Of a stretch of DNA of 63,067 bases, positions 33,916 through 41,818 are shown piece after piece. Made by a program: the position numbers and the translations under genes. The notes below the pieces were generated by a model. It did not search any database and was not told where the DNA came from. It saw only the letters and a list, made by a program, of their open reading frames with translations. The stretch's first letter is position 1. Each line of letters opens with the position of its first letter. Location of the stretch: positions 1-63,067 of the forward strand of contig JANYDS010000031.1 of the NCBI GenBank assembly GCA_025363475.1, in the 5' to 3' direction. Origin of the DNA: Terriglobia bacterium (GTDB lineage: Bacteria; Acidobacteriota; Terriglobia; Bryobacterales; Bryobacteraceae).

Positions 33916-34020
33916 ACCCGCCAACCAGTCTACAAATTCTGACTGCACCAGTATTTGTATTGTGAAACACATACCGGCCCGGTACGAAATACGGCGGCCC
34001 CCCTCAAATCATGCTCCCGC

Positions 34021-34271
34021 TGGAGAGGCTGGCGCGGGACAGGCTTTGCCGCGGCCTGAGTATTTGTTGGCGGGGGAGACCTTGTTAAACTGCAACGCAT
34101 CGACAGCTGTGATAGTTTGCCGCGGCCTGAGTATTTGTTGGCGGGGGAGACGGGGCCTAAGGCTTTTGTGGCCCGGGCTGAGGGAAGTTCAAAGACGATT
34201 GCGCTGCACCGGGCCGCGCAGGAAGTTTGCCGGTTAATTCGGGGTTGAGGTTTTGAAGGGGCTTCGAATGG
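34021..34271 (+). pseudogene. Truncated, rearranged duplicate of the rnc 3' end
   Basis: DNA matching the end of rnc: TGGAGAGGCTGGCGCGGGAC (compare 28780-28800), GCTGAGGGAAGTTCAAAGA, CAGGAAGTTTGCCGGTTAAT, CGGGGTTGAGGTTTTGAAGG and part of the downstream flank. Inside it a segment TTTGCCGCGGCCTGAGTATT is duplicated (34045-34080 and 34116-34151, period 71 bp) and about 45 bp of rnc are deleted. No start codon or nuclease domain is present. Same orientation as rnc, 5.2 kb downstream. Its last part overlaps the end of vapC on the other strand. Confidence 0.85.
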
Positions 34272-34671
34272 TTAAACCTTCGATGATTTGACCATCCTGC
34301 ATATCCTCGGAATAGAGGATGTTACAAGATGCTTCGAGGGCTGCGGCAATCATGAGCGAGTCGTAAAAACTGACCTTGTAACGCGCTGCGATTGCGGTAG
34401 CCTTTGGATGAAGGTCGAGGGTGATGGGAACGGGCGCGGGGCAGAGCTGGCAGATTTGTGAAATCCACGTTTGAATTTGAGGCCAGCCCACGTGTAGTTT
34501 GCGGTGGGCTATGCTGGCAAATTCATTGAGTGTCTGGATACCCACCACGCCGCCGGCGAGGAAAAGTCTTTCCGCAATTTCGGTGCGGTAGTCATCGCGG
34601 GCGAACACGTAGATCACGATATTGCTGTCGAAAAAGGGCTTTTCCGGCGCTGCTGCGACTTCAGCGGGCAT
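34234..34671 (-). CDS. VapC-like PIN-domain toxin
   Basis: 145 aa from the ATG at 34671. PIN-domain acids are in FFDSNIVIYVFARDD, NEFASIAHRK, and SFYDSLMIAAALEAS with SEDMQDGQ at the end, as in VapC ribonucleases. It starts inside the antitoxin gene (11-bp overlap). The last ~10 codons and the stop (RSPFKTSTPN, 34234-34268) are encoded by the duplicated rnc flank, so the original C-terminus was replaced or the frame just happens to close there. The catalytic core looks complete. Confidence 0.85.
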   Translation of the reverse strand: MPAEVAAAPEKPFFDSNIVIYVFARDDYRTEIAERLFLAGGVVGIQTLNEFASIAHRKLHVGWPQIQTWISQICQLCPAPVPITLDLHPKATAIAARYKVSFYDSLMIAAALEASCNILYSEDMQDGQIIEGLTIRSPFKTSTPN

Positions 34672-34891
34672 TGGCTTCGTCGCGGTCGAAGCGGAACCCT
34701 GGAGGCAGGGTGACACGCGAGCGGCGAATCTGTTCCATTACGTCTTCTCTGCTTCGGTCGCGCCCGATTTCGAATTCGCGCGGACCGGCTATCCGGATTT
34801 CGATTTGATCGCCGGGTTTGAGGTCGAGTGACGTAACGACGGCGGATGGAAGGCGAACGGCCAGACTATTGCCCCATTTGGCTACTTGCAT
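34661..34891 (-). CDS. AbrB/MazE-like antitoxin of the vapBC pair
   Basis: 76 aa. MQVAKWGNSLAVRLPSAVV and LDLKPGDQIEIRIAGPREFE form a SpoVT/AbrB swapped-hairpin DNA-binding domain, typical of MazE/VapB antitoxins; the C-terminal REDVMEQIRRSRVTLPPGFR is the toxin-binding tail. The start codon is at the edge of a strong palindrome (34891-34918). It overlaps vapC by 11 bp, antitoxin first. Confidence 0.85.
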   Translation of the reverse strand: MQVAKWGNSLAVRLPSAVVTSLDLKPGDQIEIRIAGPREFEIGRDRSREDVMEQIRRSRVTLPPGFRFDRDEANAR

Positions 34892-34918
34892 AGATATACA
34901 TAGTTTACTGTATATCTA
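34891..34918 (-). promoter_or_regulatory. vapB operator palindrome
   Basis: A perfect inverted repeat with 9-bp arms: TAGATATAC (34891-34899) and GTATATCTA (34910-34918), spacer 10 bp, ending at the antitoxin start codon. The A+T-rich arms also contain -10-like TATA sequences. VapB/MazE-type antitoxins bind such palindromes. Confidence 0.65.
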
Positions 34919-35038
34919 ACGGTGGACAAGTCAGGTAAATCTGCCCAACTCGAAGTCAGGGCCGCCATCGGACCGTGGTTTTCCTGATGGCGGCTGATAA
35001 TCGCAATTGACGCGGCAGATAATGCCAGCGGACCGCCG

Positions 35039-35551
35039 CTATTTCTTCTTTTCGCCCAGGATCGGCTCAATACCGTTTTCAATGATCACATCGGGATCAG
35101 CCCCGTCGATGCCGTACGAGAATTTGCAGGAACCAACTGTTCTGCACGCTGCCTTTACCAGACAGGTTCTGCTACGGTCAGTGTCGGCATCGGCTCCGTC
35201 GTCATTAGCGTTGCGCGATATCGTTTGTCCTGCGTCGCACATGGGTGTTTTGAATTTCTCCGAGTGCGCTTTCCCTTTTTTCTCCCAGCGGATGTACACC
35301 GGCTTCCTCCCAGACCCGTCGGCGTACATCACGTCGTCCTTTTTAAGGGTGAGGTTGCCCTTCGCGTCAACGCTCGATTTGCCGCTGGGTTTGATTGACT
35401 TGAGAGTGACATGGTTGTTGTTATCCACAGACAAGACCACATGAATGTCGTTGGTCGCAGCCGTTTTTTTCTGCTGAGCCGAGACAATAAAAGTGCCTGC
35501 TGTAATGCCGAGGGCGGCTGCGATACTGAATCCAAGAACTTTTCTATTCAC
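35039..35551 (-). CDS. Exported hypothetical protein in the kinase operon
   Basis: 170 aa from a GTG that overlaps the kinase stop (GTGA). Signal peptide (KVLGFSIAAALGITAGTFIV SAQ-type) then a mature domain with IHVVLSVDNNNHVTLKSIKP and three Cys residues (CDAG, RTCLVKAACR, GSCKFSYG) that may form disulphides. I do not recognise a family. Coupling to the kinase gene suggests it belongs to the same signalling system. Confidence 0.7.
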   Translation of the reverse strand: MNRKVLGFSIAAALGITAGTFIVSAQQKKTAATNDIHVVLSVDNNNHVTLKSIKPSGKSSVDAKGNLTLKKDDVMYADGSGRKPVYIRWEKKGKAHSEKFKTPMCDAGQTISRNANDDGADADTDRSRTCLVKAACRTVGSCKFSYGIDGADPDVIIENGIEPILGEKKK

Positions 35552-38379
35552 TGTTTTTTATCCTTTGCACGAGAAATGATTTTCGAATAGTCCAAACTGC
35601 CTCTGAGAATGGCCAGTTCGGTTGCAGAATTGACTTCCCAGATGGGCAACCCACTCTTGATTGCCTGTTCAAGCCGCCGGATTGCGCCCATACGGTTGCC
35701 GTTCAACTCTTCTGTGATCGCCAGCCAAAACTGGCTGCGTGTATCGGTCTGGCCTGCCTGGTCGGCTCGACGCAGAAAGGCATTCGAATTTGCCCGTTCG
35801 CCCAACTTCGCCGCATACAGTGCCGCGCCCGCAAGGTTCCGCTGATCGTGTTCGTTGACGTTCAAGAGGCCTTCAGCCGCAGCCAGTGCCTGCCGGAATG
35901 CGGCGACGGATGCCTGCTGTCTGCCTGGAATCATCTGTAATGTGTCTCCCAGATTGCGCCAGGCCTGATGCTGTTTCGGTTCGAGCCGGACGGCAGACTC
36001 AAGACTGGCGACCGCCTCTTCGTAAAGGTGCAATTGATACTGGCAAATGCCTAAATTGGAATAGATGGCCGCAAGTGGCCGGACTGACAGCCCCCGCTGG
36101 AGAACGGGAACAGCTCGTGCGCAATCGCCTGTGGAGGCGAACACTCCACCCAGGTTGCTGAAACCCATCGCCTGCGTCGGCAGGATGTCCACAACCTTTT
36201 GAAACTCTCTCTCGGCCTCCGCATACCGCGACTGACTGTAGTAAAAAGCACCGAACCAGTTATGCGCACTCCAGCCGTTGGGACGCATTGCGATGGCGCG
36301 GACATAGGCGGATTCCGCTTCAGCAACCCGGCCAACGGACCGGTATCGATTGGCGAGGAGTTCCTGTGTGTCCGGGTCACCCGGATCGAGTTCCTGCGCC
36401 CGCTTCAACTCCATGATTGATGCATCGTAACGTCCGCGCGTTGAATGTACCAGTGCCAGACTCTTGTGTACCTCGGGCAGGGCGGCGTCGAGCTCAGTAG
36501 CCCTGTCAGCATTCGTTTGAGCCAGTTCCACGGCAGCCGGGTCTTTTGTTAAAGCATATTTCCGGTTCCAGGCATCCGCCAGTGCCGCATAGCCCTTGGC
36601 GAATTTGGAATCCAGTTCCACTGCCAGTTGGAATTTCTGAATAGCAACTTCGGTCTGTTCGAGATTCCTGGCGGTTAACGCCGCGCGCCCTGCCTCATAC
36701 GCGCGGAACGCCTCCGCGACGCTGGTTCCGGGGTTCAACTCCGCACCCTGCGGCGGATTTACCCGCAACATATCCGAGATTTCATTGGCCACCAAACCTG
36801 AAAGGCGGAAAAGCTGATCCACAGGCGCCAACGTTTCTCGTGAAAGAATCTCTCGCCCCGTTTTCGCATCCGCGAGCCGGGTGGTAACTATAAAATTCCG
36901 CGAGTCCCTCGCGATGGAACCCTTCAGAATCAGGTTGACCGGAAACAGCTTCGCCGCTGCTTCAGCCGTGGTTGCATCCTGTGCCCGCAGATCGCCTGGG
37001 GAGACCAGCCAGAAATCCTTATCGAGCGGCTCGGCGCGAATCAGCTGACTGGCTACTGAATCGGCCAGACTGGTTCCGATTCCGGCGACTTCATCGGGGC
37101 GTGCGCTTTCAAATGGAAGCAGGGCGACATGGCGGAGCTGGGGGACTGGCGAAGTCCAGCGCCGCACCGCCTTCCGTGTAGAAGCAATGAACGAAGTCCC
37201 GCCGAACAGAATTCCGGCTACAGCGGCGGCAAGAGCAACGGCCAGCAGGCGGCGACGGTAAATACGGACCGCGCGGAACACATCACGGGTGACGGAACGT
37301 TCACCTTCCGGGCGGGCGACAACATCCACAAGGGCCAGTGCGTCTTCTGGCCGGTGCGCAGCGTCGCGTTCGAGGCATTGTTCAATGGCCTGCCGCCAGT
37401 GCTTCGGAACGTGGGCATCAGGTCCCATGCTCCAGGTCTGATTCAAGCGTTTGAGGGCATCAGCAATACCAGTGTCGGAGGGAAATGGCTTTATTCCGGT
37501 GAGCATTTCGTGCCAGATCAGGCCGAACGCATAAAGGTCCGTTCGGGGAGAAACCGCACCGCCGGTCAGTTGCTCAGGTGAAATATAAGCCAGAGTGCCG
37601 ATGACGTTGCCGGTGCCGGTGAGGCTGGTGCTCATGGAATCGTCATTCACGCGGGCCACGCCAAAATCCATAAGAACCGCGCGGGGCTGGGACTTTTCCA
37701 GACGACCGGTCTGGCGGGCAGACTGCACCAGCATAATATTGCCAGGTTTCAAATCACGGTGGACGATGCCAAGCGAGTGTGCCGCTTCAAGACCGGCGAG
37801 GATCTGGGTCAGGATGGGCTGGGCATCAGCAACGGCGAACGGACCCCGGGATTTAAGCGCCTCACTCAACGTAAAACCGTCGAGCAATTCCATGGTGAAG
37901 TATTCGACTTCACCCCAGTCGAAGGTATGCCGGTTGATTTCAAATAGCCGGCAAACGTTGGGATGGGTGACGCGGCGGGCGATCTGGAGTTCGCGCCGAA
38001 AGCGGGCAGAGGCTTCGGGGGAGGCTCCGGGTGGCAGCATCAGAACCTTGATGGCGAGTTGTTCACCGAGTTCGGTATCGACGCCCTGATAAACCTCACC
38101 CATGCCTCCTCTGCCGATGAGGCGTTCGATGCGGAAACGCCCGCCGAGGGTGTCGCCGGGCTGCAGGATGGACGAGTCACGAAAGGCGCGGCGAACGACA
38201 TCGGGCGTGGTCAGAAAATGGTCGCCGGCCTGGTCAATATTTAGCAAGAGCCGGGAAACTTCCGAACGAACGGCGGCGTCATCGGTTTTTTCAGCCAGCA
38301 GGCACTGGCGGGCATTCGCCTCCAGAGGGAGGCATTCGTGGAATAGTTCGTTCACGATTTGCCAGCGCTGCGGTGTCAT
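35548..38379 (-). CDS. Ser/Thr protein kinase with TPR repeats
   Basis: 943 aa. Kinase domain ~80-350: GRGGMGEVYQG, Lys111 in LAIKVL, HRDLKPGNIM (Asp209), DFGVARVND (Asp238), SPEQLTGG. A transmembrane helix near ~378-398, a region resembling FlgO/cyclase-type N-domains (HVALLPFESARPDEVAGIGT), then many TPR units (~560-930). It ends in a GTGA overlap with the exported protein gene. An ECF sigma gene lies 115 bp upstream, as in the 29-32 kb pair. Confidence 0.92.
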   Translation of the reverse strand: MTPQRWQIVNELFHECLPLEANARQCLLAEKTDDAAVRSEVSRLLLNIDQAGDHFLTTPDVVRRAFRDSSILQPGDTLGGRFRIERLIGRGGMGEVYQGVDTELGEQLAIKVLMLPPGASPEASARFRRELQIARRVTHPNVCRLFEINRHTFDWGEVEYFTMELLDGFTLSEALKSRGPFAVADAQPILTQILAGLEAAHSLGIVHRDLKPGNIMLVQSARQTGRLEKSQPRAVLMDFGVARVNDDSMSTSLTGTGNVIGTLAYISPEQLTGGAVSPRTDLYAFGLIWHEMLTGIKPFPSDTGIADALKRLNQTWSMGPDAHVPKHWRQAIEQCLERDAAHRPEDALALVDVVARPEGERSVTRDVFRAVRIYRRRLLAVALAAAVAGILFGGTSFIASTRKAVRRWTSPVPQLRHVALLPFESARPDEVAGIGTSLADSVASQLIRAEPLDKDFWLVSPGDLRAQDATTAEAAAKLFPVNLILKGSIARDSRNFIVTTRLADAKTGREILSRETLAPVDQLFRLSGLVANEISDMLRVNPPQGAELNPGTSVAEAFRAYEAGRAALTARNLEQTEVAIQKFQLAVELDSKFAKGYAALADAWNRKYALTKDPAAVELAQTNADRATELDAALPEVHKSLALVHSTRGRYDASIMELKRAQELDPGDPDTQELLANRYRSVGRVAEAESAYVRAIAMRPNGWSAHNWFGAFYYSQSRYAEAEREFQKVVDILPTQAMGFSNLGGVFASTGDCARAVPVLQRGLSVRPLAAIYSNLGICQYQLHLYEEAVASLESAVRLEPKQHQAWRNLGDTLQMIPGRQQASVAAFRQALAAAEGLLNVNEHDQRNLAGAALYAAKLGERANSNAFLRRADQAGQTDTRSQFWLAITEELNGNRMGAIRRLEQAIKSGLPIWEVNSATELAILRGSLDYSKIISRAKDKKQ

Positions 38380-38494
38380 TTCACCTTTTATCCGGGCCGC
38401 ATCACGAACAACTTGCGGGCGTACTTCGAAGTAATTGTGCCAGATTTCAGGCAGATTCAGAAGGATTTATTTTGGAAAAGCGGATGGGGAAGGT

Positions 38495-39064
38495 TCAGGC
38501 GCACATTTCGGCATGGAGCCAGGCTTTGGCAACGGTCCACTCGCGTTTTACGGTGCGGGTGGAAACGCCCAGAGCGGAGGCGATTTCGTCTTCAGAAAGG
38601 CCGCCGAAAAAACGCATTTCGACTACCTGAGCCTGGCGGCTGTCGAGATCATTGAGCCGCTGCAAGGCTTGATCAAGGTCGAGGATTACTTCAAACTGTT
38701 CCGGGAGGATACCAAGGACGATATCTTCAAACGGAACTCTGACGACGTCCCCGCCCCTTTTTTTCGCGCGTTTGACTCTTGCATGGTCAACCAGGATCCG
38801 GCGCATGACGATGGCGGCGAGGCGGAAGAAATGGTTACGGTTCTGAAACTCAGGGACGCTGCTGCCCACGAGTTTGAGGTAGGCTTCGTTGACGAGTGCG
38901 GTGGGCTGCAAGGTGTGTCCCTGCCGTTCACCGCGCAGGTAGCTGGCGGCGAGGCGGTGAAGGTCCCTGTAAACGTGCTCCATCAGGTCCGATTCTGCTG
39001 AATTGTCACCGGCGGAAACACGATGGAGCAGACAGGTAATGTCTCCATCAGGTGGCGCGGGCAT
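38495..39064 (-). CDS. ECF-like sigma factor (PF07638 type), second copy
   Basis: 189 aa. Region 2 (HVYRDLHRLAASYLRGERQ, LQPTALVNEAYLKLV) and region 4 (SRQAQVVEMRFFGGLSEDEI, LGVSTRTVKREWTVAKAWL) are complete. Like the sigma factor at 32154, it has QPTAL with a Thr (Thr55) at the place of the usual acidic residues of region 2.2. The paired kinase gene follows on the same strand, so it is probably activated by phosphorylation. Confidence 0.9.
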   Translation of the reverse strand: MPAPPDGDITCLLHRVSAGDNSAESDLMEHVYRDLHRLAASYLRGERQGHTLQPTALVNEAYLKLVGSSVPEFQNRNHFFRLAAIVMRRILVDHARVKRAKKRGGDVVRVPFEDIVLGILPEQFEVILDLDQALQRLNDLDSRQAQVVEMRFFGGLSEDEIASALGVSTRTVKREWTVAKAWLHAEMCA

Positions 39065-39134
39065 GACGGAATGGTAGCAGACGTTTGGGCGCTGCGGAAA
39101 TGCGCAAGTTCAACACCCAGCGCTGGTAACCCGT

Positions 39135-39162
39135 GTTTTCGTGTTACACTGTTTTCGTGTTA
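39135..39162 (+). promoter_or_regulatory. Candidate promoter/operator of the second vapBC
   Basis: GTTTTCGTGTTA is repeated directly at 39135-39146 and 39151-39162, and GTGTTACAC (39141-39149) is a small palindrome. TACACT (39145-39150) can act as a -10 six bases before the GTG start, so the mRNA would be leaderless. Confidence 0.4.
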
Positions 39163-39387
39163 AAAAACGTGACAGTGACTTTGCCGGAAGAAGTCGCCTA
39201 TTGGGCAAGAACCAGAGCGGCGGAAGAGAATACATCCGTATCCCGTTTGATCGGCAAAATGCTGGAAGCACAGATGCGTCAAAGCGACGACTATGCAGAT
39301 GCGTACCGCCGGTGGAAGGCATTGCCCGGGCTGGAGATCGATGCGGCCAATCGTTTGACCCGGGACGAAGCAAATGCCCGCAGATAG
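39157..39387 (+). CDS. Ribbon-helix-helix antitoxin of the second vapBC
   Basis: 76 aa from the GTG at 39157. LKNVTVTLPEEVAYWARTRA and ENTSVSRLIGKMLEAQM are the strand and helices of an RHH domain; the acidic C-terminal half binds toxin. It overlaps the toxin gene by 14 bp. A longer start within the TGTTTTCG repeats is not supported because the conserved domain begins here. Confidence 0.8.
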   Translation: MLKNVTVTLPEEVAYWARTRAAEENTSVSRLIGKMLEAQMRQSDDYADAYRRWKALPGLEIDAANRLTRDEANARR

Positions 39388-39814
39388 CTGGTTCACCGAT
39401 ACCAATCTGCTCTTGTATTCTTTCGACGCCCGCGACGCACTCAAGCGCTCAATGGCCAACAAGTGGATTGACTACCTCTGGCAGACCGGATCGGGGCGCC
39501 TTAGCTGGCAGGTGCTCAATGAGTTTTACGCAAACTCAGTGCGTAAGACAGGAGTGTCGGCAGGTGAGGCACGAGACGCGGTAAGAATTTTTGGACAGTG
39601 GCAGCCATTAGGAATCAATGCGGCCTTGGTTGAACAGGCGTGGTACTGGATGGACCTGGCACAGGTTTCCTATTGGGACGGCCTGATTCTCGCTTCGGCG
39701 CAAAGGCTGGGGTGCAAGTGGCTGCTGAGTGAAGATTTTCAGCATGGCCGCGCCTATGAAGGCGTGACGGTTGTCAATCCGTTCGCCGAGTTGCCGCCTT
39801 CACCGAAGCGGTAA
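39374..39814 (+). CDS. VapC-like PIN-domain toxin
   Basis: 146 aa. PIN-domain acids are in WFTDTNLLLYSFDARDAL (Asp9), QVLNEFYANSVRKTG, VSYWDGLILASAQRLGC and LSEDFQHGR. It should be an RNase that targets tRNA or rRNA, neutralised by the RHH protein in front. Frame intact, stop at 39812-39814, convergent with the collagen-like gene. Confidence 0.85.
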   Translation: MPADSWFTDTNLLLYSFDARDALKRSMANKWIDYLWQTGSGRLSWQVLNEFYANSVRKTGVSAGEARDAVRIFGQWQPLGINAALVEQAWYWMDLAQVSYWDGLILASAQRLGCKWLLSEDFQHGRAYEGVTVVNPFAELPPSPKR

Positions 39815-39815
39815 T

Positions 39816-41392
39816 TTACTGGATTCGTACGATGACGAGGTGTGCGGATACCGCGCGGGTCCCTCTTGCTGTTGGCGTGATTGTCAGGGCGGTGGGGTTG
39901 CCTGCGGGATTACGAACAGTGAGCGATGAATTGATGGCGGTGGTCGTCACGAGGGAAACTCCGAAAATCTGGCTGGTACCGGTTGCGCGCCCGACGACCG
40001 TATTGGGAAGGTCAGCCCCGTTGAGCGTCACGATCAACTGCCCAGGTTCATTAACACTCACCTGAAAACGTGACCTGATACGTCCCGACGGCTGCGAGGT
40101 TAAATGCGGACGGACTGGTGCGCGCGATGCCGATTCCAGACGCGGGTCCGTCCCGCGGAAAAACGACGTCTGAACCAACGGCGATTGTGGCGGCGTTGTC
40201 AGTTGGCATCAGGGCATAAACATCGGCGAAATCCGTGACGCCATTCGAGCCAGTGGGGCCGGTGGCTCCGGCTGGGCCTGTCGCGCCCGTCGATCCCGTG
40301 GCCCCGTTCGTACCAGTTGCTCCGGTCGGCCCGGTAGAACCAGTTACTCCGGTAGCGCCATTGGTGCCGTTCGTTCCCGCCGCGCCTGTCAAGCCGGTGG
40401 CCCCTATGAGAGTTGTACAGCTACCCGGCCATGACCCAGAAGCCTTCGGTCCATACAAGCAACTGTTGGCCGTGTTGACGTAAAAGTCACCATTGACCCC
40501 GGTCCCGCTGCTGGGCACACCCGCGCCACTGAGGACTGTATTACCGTTCGTGCCCGTTGCTCCGGTCGGCCCGGTAGAACCAGTTGCTCCGGTAGCGCCA
40601 TTGATGCCGTTCGTTCCCGCCGCGCCGGTCGAGCCAGTGGCTCCAGCAGCACCTGCTAAACCCAACGCGCCCGTGGCTCCGGTCAAGCCCGCTACTCCGT
40701 TGCTGCCGGCTGTACCCGTTGGCTCCCGTGAGACCGGTGGCTCCGGCCCGCGCCAGCAGGCTCCAGTTTGTAGAATCACCGTCCGGCATTGCCTGTCCAG
40801 TGTTGGCCAGCAACGCAACCCAGGATGAAGCATCGGAATTCACCACATCATAAGGGACGTAGCTGGCTCCCAAAATGAACGCACCCCGAACGGCATACCC
40901 CTGTCCCTCTGAACCTGTCGCGCCGTTCAAGCCGCTGGCACCGCTGGTTCCTGCCGGTCCGGTGACACTGGCACCCGCCGCGCCCGCCGTGTCGGGCGGA
41001 CCGGTGGCACCAGCCTTCGCGAGCAGGCTCCATAATGCAGGACTGCTGTCCGGCGCATGATTGAGATTGCCAGTTTGCAGCGAAATATAGCTGCCGCTGC
41101 TGAAGCTCACCGCATCATTCAGTGCGTAAGGTGTGGCTGAATTCCAAGTCTGCTGCCAAGTCAAACCTGCCGGGCCCATGTCACCGTTATTACCCTGAAT
41201 TCCCTGCCCGCCCTGAAAACCCTGGGTACCCTGAAAGCCCTGCAGCCCCGAAATACCTTGTGGCCCCTGCCCCCCGGAAGTACCCGCCGGACCCTGCGGA
41301 GCGGTCGCGCCAACTGGCCCCATGGGTCCAGTCGGCCCGGAAGCTCCGGTGACTCCAATGGGACCCGCGACTCCGGAACTGGCTCCCAGCAC
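39816..41392 (-). pseudogene. Collagen-like repeat protein with BclA-like C-terminal domain, two frameshifts
   Basis: Reading from 41392, one frame gives [19 protein letters not shown] and long Gly-X-Y runs, with non-collagen segments (YALNDAVSFSSGSYISLQTG) typical of tail-fibre-like proteins. At 40719-40720 an extra base breaks the frame; removing it restores [20 protein letters not shown] second extra base in the TTTT at 40065-40068 breaks the C-terminal domain, which otherwise reads [19 protein letters not shown] and ARGTRAVSAHLVIVRIQ, a BclA/C1q-like end. No signal peptide is visible and the 5' end abuts a PIN-toxin remnant. Either decayed or two assembly errors. Confidence 0.8.
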
Positions 41393-41430
41393 GACCGTGA
41401 CAGAGCCTGATTGATATCGATCAGGATTCT

Positions 41431-41628
41431 GCAGTTTTCACCCGATTGATTTCGAGACTTCACATCTGGCCCATCGACGTGGCAGTCTGTCGGAAATCAA
41501 TCGAACTCGATTTCACCGGTGATCCGGCCGACGAATTGATCGCGGCCACAAGCATCATTCATGCGGTGCCATTGGTCACCAGGGACAGAAAGATTCGGCG
41601 ATCGAAGATCGTACCCCTGGCAGCTTAG
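41431..41628 (+). pseudogene. VapC (PIN) C-terminal remnant
   Basis: The frame LISRLHIWPIDVAVCRKSIE, DFTGDPADELIAATSIIHAV and VTRDRKIRRSKIVPLA matches the C-terminal half of PIN toxins, including the conserved DPADELIAATA and LVTRD. The N-terminal half with the first acidic residues is missing; the collagen-like gene begins on the other strand right beside it. A dead toxin fragment. Confidence 0.75.
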
Positions 41629-41686
41629 CTTGCCTGGCTCTGGAATACGCTTTGAAATACGCAGCCCGGTCTCATTTTGAATCTGA

Positions 41687-41692
41687 TATACT
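41687..41692 (+). promoter_or_regulatory. -10 element upstream of the aroF leader
   Basis: TATACT preceded by TG (extended -10) ten bases before the leader-peptide ATG. No convincing -35 at the right distance, which an extended -10 does not require. Confidence 0.45.
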
Positions 41693-41701
41693 CGTGGGTT
41701 A

Positions 41702-41755
41702 ATGAACCGCGCCGCCCGCTATTTTAGCTATTGGTTTTGGAGCCCCACCCCATAG
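41702..41755 (+). CDS. Aromatic-rich leader peptide of the aroF attenuator
   Basis: A 17-codon frame, ATG to TAG: MNRAARYFSYWFWSPTP. Six of 17 residues are aromatic, in the order Tyr-Phe-x-Tyr-Trp-Phe-Trp, ending just before a hairpin-forming region and the attenuator terminator in front of a DAHP synthase gene. Leader peptides whose regulatory codons match the end product of the pathway are the hallmark of ribosome-mediated attenuation (trp, phe and his operons). Here all three end products of the shikimate pathway would be sensed. The ribosome site is weak (GGG at 41696-41698). Translation has not been shown. Confidence 0.7.
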   Translation: MNRAARYFSYWFWSPTP

Positions 41756-41759
41756 TGGC

Positions 41760-41818
41760 GTTGGTTTAACACGTTTTAAGCTGTAAACAACCAACCCACT
41801 CTCCGGAGTGGGTTTTTT
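41760..41818 (+). terminator. Attenuator: antiterminator/terminator pair before aroF
   Basis: Terminator: AACCCACTC (41793-41801), loop TCCG, GAGTGGGTT (41806-41814), followed by TTTTATTTT, a strong intrinsic terminator only 23 bp before the aroF start. Competing pairing: GTTGG followed by TTTA (41760-41768) with TAAA...CCAAC (41784-41795); its 3' arm overlaps the 5' arm of the terminator, so only one can form. The leader peptide ends at 41755. This is the arrangement expected for attenuation; energies were not computed. Confidence 0.7.

Noticed and set aside
34021-34271. A separate dsRNA-binding protein gene
   Set aside because: No start codon, internal duplication and a deletion; clearly a damaged copy of the rnc end.
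40235-40828. Pro/Val-rich repeats on the plus strand
   Set aside because: These are the antisense of Gly-X-Y codons of the collagen-like gene.
41793-41818. Plain terminator of an upstream transcript
   Set aside because: No gene on the plus strand reads into it except a dead toxin fragment, and the aromatic leader with alternative pairing makes an attenuator more likely.
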